Source: Pseudomonadota bacterium (GTDB lineage: Bacteria; Pseudomonadota; Alphaproteobacteria; Sphingomonadales; Sphingomonadaceae). From it: a stretch of 64,000 nucleotides of DNA. Below, one piece after another: positions 61,815-64,000 of the stretch (the first letter of the stretch is position 1; every line of letters starts with the position of its first letter). The translations under genes and the position numbers were made by a program. Under the pieces are notes generated by a model that saw only the letters and a program-made list of their open reading frames with translations, was not told where the DNA came from and ran no database searches. The stretch is from positions 806,001 through 870,000 of the forward strand of contig JAIUPN010000001.1 of assembly GCA_020160755.1 (NCBI GenBank). The letters run 5' to 3'.

Positions 61815-63875
61815 TCACCAGATGCGAACGCGGTCCTTGGGTGCCAGATAGAGCTTCTGGCCTTCCTTGATCTGATAGGCCTTATACCAAGGGTCAAGAT
61901 TGCGCGAGACCCAAGTCCGCTGGATCGAGGGCGAATGCGGATCGGTCGTGATGCGCTGCGACAGATTCTGCTCGCGATAGTTGCGTCGCCACACCTGCGC
62001 CCAGCCGAGGAAGAAGCGCTGGTCGCCGGTCAGCCCGTCGATCACCGGGGCTTCCTTGCCACCCAGCGATGCCTTATATGCATCATAGGCGACGGTCAGG
62101 CCGGCAAGGTCGCCGATATTCTCGCCCAGCGTGAATTTGCCGTCGATATGCTCGCCGGGCAGGATCTCATAGGCGTTATACTGCGCGATCAACGCAGCCC
62201 CCGCGGCCTCGAACGCCTTGACGTCCTCCGGCGTCCACCAGTCGGCGAGCTTGCCGGTGTCGTCGTACTTCGCGCCCTGATCGTCGAAATGATGACTGAC
62301 CTCGTGCCCGATCACCGCGCCGATACCGCCGTAGTTGATCGCGGGGTCCGCGTGCGGATCGAAGAAGGGCGGCTGCAGGATTGCGGCCGGGAAGACGATC
62401 TCGTTCATGCCGAAATTGGCATAGGCATTGATCGTCATCGGCGTCATGAACCATTCCCAGCGACGGATCGGACCACCGAGATGGCCGATGTTGTCGTCAT
62501 GCGCGAACTGGTTCGATCGGAGCGCATTGCCGAACAGGTCGCCCGCACGGATCTCCAGCTTGCCATAGTCCTTCCACTGGTCGGGGTAGCCGATCTTGGT
62601 GGTGAAATTGGCCAGTTTCTTCCGCGCCTTCACCTTCGTTGCCGGCTGCATCCACGTCAGCCCGTCGATGCGGCGGCCCATCGCGCCGAGGACGTTCTTA
62701 ACCAGCTCGTCCATCGCCGCCTTGGTTTCGGGCGGGAAATATTTCGCGACATAGTCCTTGCCGACCGCATCGCCGAGATTGCCCGTCGTGAAGTCGACCG
62801 CGCGCTTCCACCGTTCCTCCATCTGCGGCGTACCCGACAGCGCGGTGCTGTAGAAAGAGAAGGCTTCCTTTGCGACGGCGTCGGGCAGGACGCCTGAAAA
62901 ACCGTCGAGGCTGCGCACGATCAGCATATCGCGGATCACGGCGATCGGCGCATCGGAAAGCAGCTTCGCCTCGCCGGTGAAGGCACTCGGCTGCGACACG
63001 ATCAGCGTTTCCTCGTTGACCCCGAGACCGCGAATGAAAGTCGGCCAGTCGAAACCGGGCGCAGCCTTCGTGAGTTCGGCAACAGTCATCTTGTTATAGG
63101 CTTTGGTCGCATCGCTACTGTCGTTCTTGTCCCAATGGACGGTCGCGACCTGCTTTTCGAAATCGTAGATCGCCCTCGCGCGTGCCGCCGCGTCTTTCTC
63201 GCCGGCAAGCGTCAGGACATTTTCCAGGTGCTTCAGATAAGCCGCCTGCAACGCTGTGTTCCGCTCATTTTCCTTCAGGTAGAAATCGCGGTCGGGCATG
63301 CCGATGCCGCCCTGGAAGATGATGTAGGTGTAGACGTCGGGATTCTTGTCGTCCTGCCCGACATAGCCGCCGAAGAAATGCTGCACCCCGTTGCGGTCGG
63401 CTTCGGCGAGCAGCGCCGCAAGACCCGGCTTTTCGACGGCGCGGATCTTGTTCAGCCAGGGCTGGATCGGGGCGAGCCCCTTTGCCTCGACCGTCGCCGA
63501 ATCGAGGTACGAGCTGTAAGCGCGGCCGATCATGCTGTTCGGGTCGCCCTTGGCTGTGTCGAGGATTTCGCGCGTGCGCGTCTGCGACAGGTCGTTCAGC
63601 GCGGTGAACATGCCATAGTTCGACTTGTCGGCCGGGATCTGGGTGTTCTTCGCCCAGGTGCCGTTAGCGTAGCCGTAGAAATCGTCGCCCGGCTGGACGC
63701 TCTTGTCCATTCCACCGAGGTCGAAGCCGAAATCGCCGATTTCGGGTTTTGCCGCAGTCTGCGCAGCGGCAGGCGCGGTAGCGGCCTTGTCCTTGGCGGC
63801 AGCCGGAACGGCGGCAATCATCAGCGCGCCAAGCGCGGCGGTCGCCATGAGGCGCGAAGAAATATGCAGAGTCAT
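61815..63875 (-). CDS. M13 family metallopeptidase (neprilysin/PepO type)
   Basis: A 686-residue zinc peptidase with signal peptide MTLHISSRLMATAALGALMI and AAVPAAAK, so it is periplasmic or envelope-located. The HExxH motif is in VIGHEVSHHFDDQGAKYDDT, with the downstream zinc Glu in KFTLGENIGDLAGLTVAYDA. The substrate-binding VNAYY-type motif appears as TINAYANFGMNEIVFPAAIL. The length is normal for the family. It degrades short peptides. Its promoter region, with the last 125 bp of the window, shows no feature I can name. Confidence 0.94.
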   Translation of the reverse strand: MTLHISSRLMATAALGALMIAAVPAAAKDKAATAPAAAQTAAKPEIGDFGFDLGGMDKSVQPGDDFYGYANGTWAKNTQIPADKSNYGMFTALNDLSQTRTREILDTAKGDPNSMIGRAYSSYLDSATVEAKGLAPIQPWLNKIRAVEKPGLAALLAEADRNGVQHFFGGYVGQDDKNPDVYTYIIFQGGIGMPDRDFYLKENERNTALQAAYLKHLENVLTLAGEKDAAARARAIYDFEKQVATVHWDKNDSSDATKAYNKMTVAELTKAAPGFDWPTFIRGLGVNEETLIVSQPSAFTGEAKLLSDAPIAVIRDMLIVRSLDGFSGVLPDAVAKEAFSFYSTALSGTPQMEERWKRAVDFTTGNLGDAVGKDYVAKYFPPETKAAMDELVKNVLGAMGRRIDGLTWMQPATKVKARKKLANFTTKIGYPDQWKDYGKLEIRAGDLFGNALRSNQFAHDDNIGHLGGPIRRWEWFMTPMTINAYANFGMNEIVFPAAILQPPFFDPHADPAINYGGIGAVIGHEVSHHFDDQGAKYDDTGKLADWWTPEDVKAFEAAGAALIAQYNAYEILPGEHIDGKFTLGENIGDLAGLTVAYDAYKASLGGKEAPVIDGLTGDQRFFLGWAQVWRRNYREQNLSQRITTDPHSPSIQRTWVSRNLDPWYKAYQIKEGQKLYLAPKDRVRIW

Positions 63876-64000
63876 GATATTCCCCAGTATTCGATATGAA
63901 GCGAAAATCCGCGCCGCACCGACGCGGCACAGATTAGCGATGCGACAGCTATACGCTCGCCGTTCGGGGGTTCAACCGGCCGCGGTGTCGCTGGTCGATG

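Noticed and set aside
1..64000. CRISPR array, insertion sequence or prophage
   Set aside because: No regularly spaced repeats, transposase, integrase or phage structural gene was seen. The endolysin-holin pair stands alone.

Overview
The window is ordinary chromosome from a high-GC alphaproteobacterium, most likely a sphingomonad close to Sphingopyxis. That placement is inference. It rests on the cobalamin-riboswitch metE, cckA close to recA, a ccmCDEFGHI block, secDF-yajC, alphaproteobacterial DUF6456 and 3TM-holin families, a GAAC-N7-GAAC LexA box and short dispersed inverted repeats. I see no transposase, integrase, CRISPR array or rRNA. Two tRNA genes are present: His(GTG) and Pro(GGG).

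Layout. 1-2.0 kb: end of bioD, then bioA. 2-12.7 kb: small envelope and regulatory genes (pentapeptide-repeat protein, LuxR-type regulator, YceI, rhodanese) and leuA. leuA is preceded by a 16-residue leucine-rich leader peptide that is probably an attenuator. An AraC regulator diverges from an SDR, followed by a GNAT. 12.7-16.1 kb: a TonB siderophore receptor and PepSY protein behind a Fur-like box. 16.7-19.8 kb: metE under a strong promoter, a perfect 20-bp palindrome and a cobalamin riboswitch, with an overlapping thioesterase gene. 20-20.5 kb: a coupled pair of small genes, the first with an MbcA/ParS/Xre antitoxin-type domain. 20.7-29.6 kb: PEP-CTERM protein, two regulators beside the enzymes they may control, CPBP protease, nitronate monooxygenase, and an unknown gene coupled to a frameshifted AHH-family nuclease. 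29.7-36.7 kb: kup and the cytochrome c maturation operon. 37-44.8 kb: leucine-type dehydrogenase behind an 18-bp palindrome, tRNA-His, Fe/2OG oxygenase, SIMPL protein, ABC-F ATPase, DUF6456, XRE regulator and glycosyltransferase. 44.9-50.2 kb: secF, secD, yajC, tRNA-Pro, two TSUP transporters and an EF-hand protein. 50.2-52.4 kb: quinone oxidoreductase and an endolysin-holin pair of the gene-transfer-agent type. 52.4-64 kb: alaS, GST, an arginase-family hydrolase, recA with a LexA box, a single-domain response regulator, cckA and an M13 metallopeptidase.

How the genes fit together. Several groups look co-controlled: iron uptake (Fur), methionine synthesis (B12 riboswitch plus a probable palindrome-binding regulator), leucine synthesis (attenuation) and leucine-type amino acid breakdown (palindrome upstream of the dehydrogenase). 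The endolysin-holin cassette is suggestive beside cckA, because in Rhodobacter the CckA-ChpT-CtrA relay controls release of gene transfer agents. No GTA structural genes lie in this window.

The least explained parts are the antitoxin-domain/77-residue pair (19967-20523), the 273-residue protein with the damaged AHH nuclease (28449-29648) and the palindromes at 16733 and 38312.
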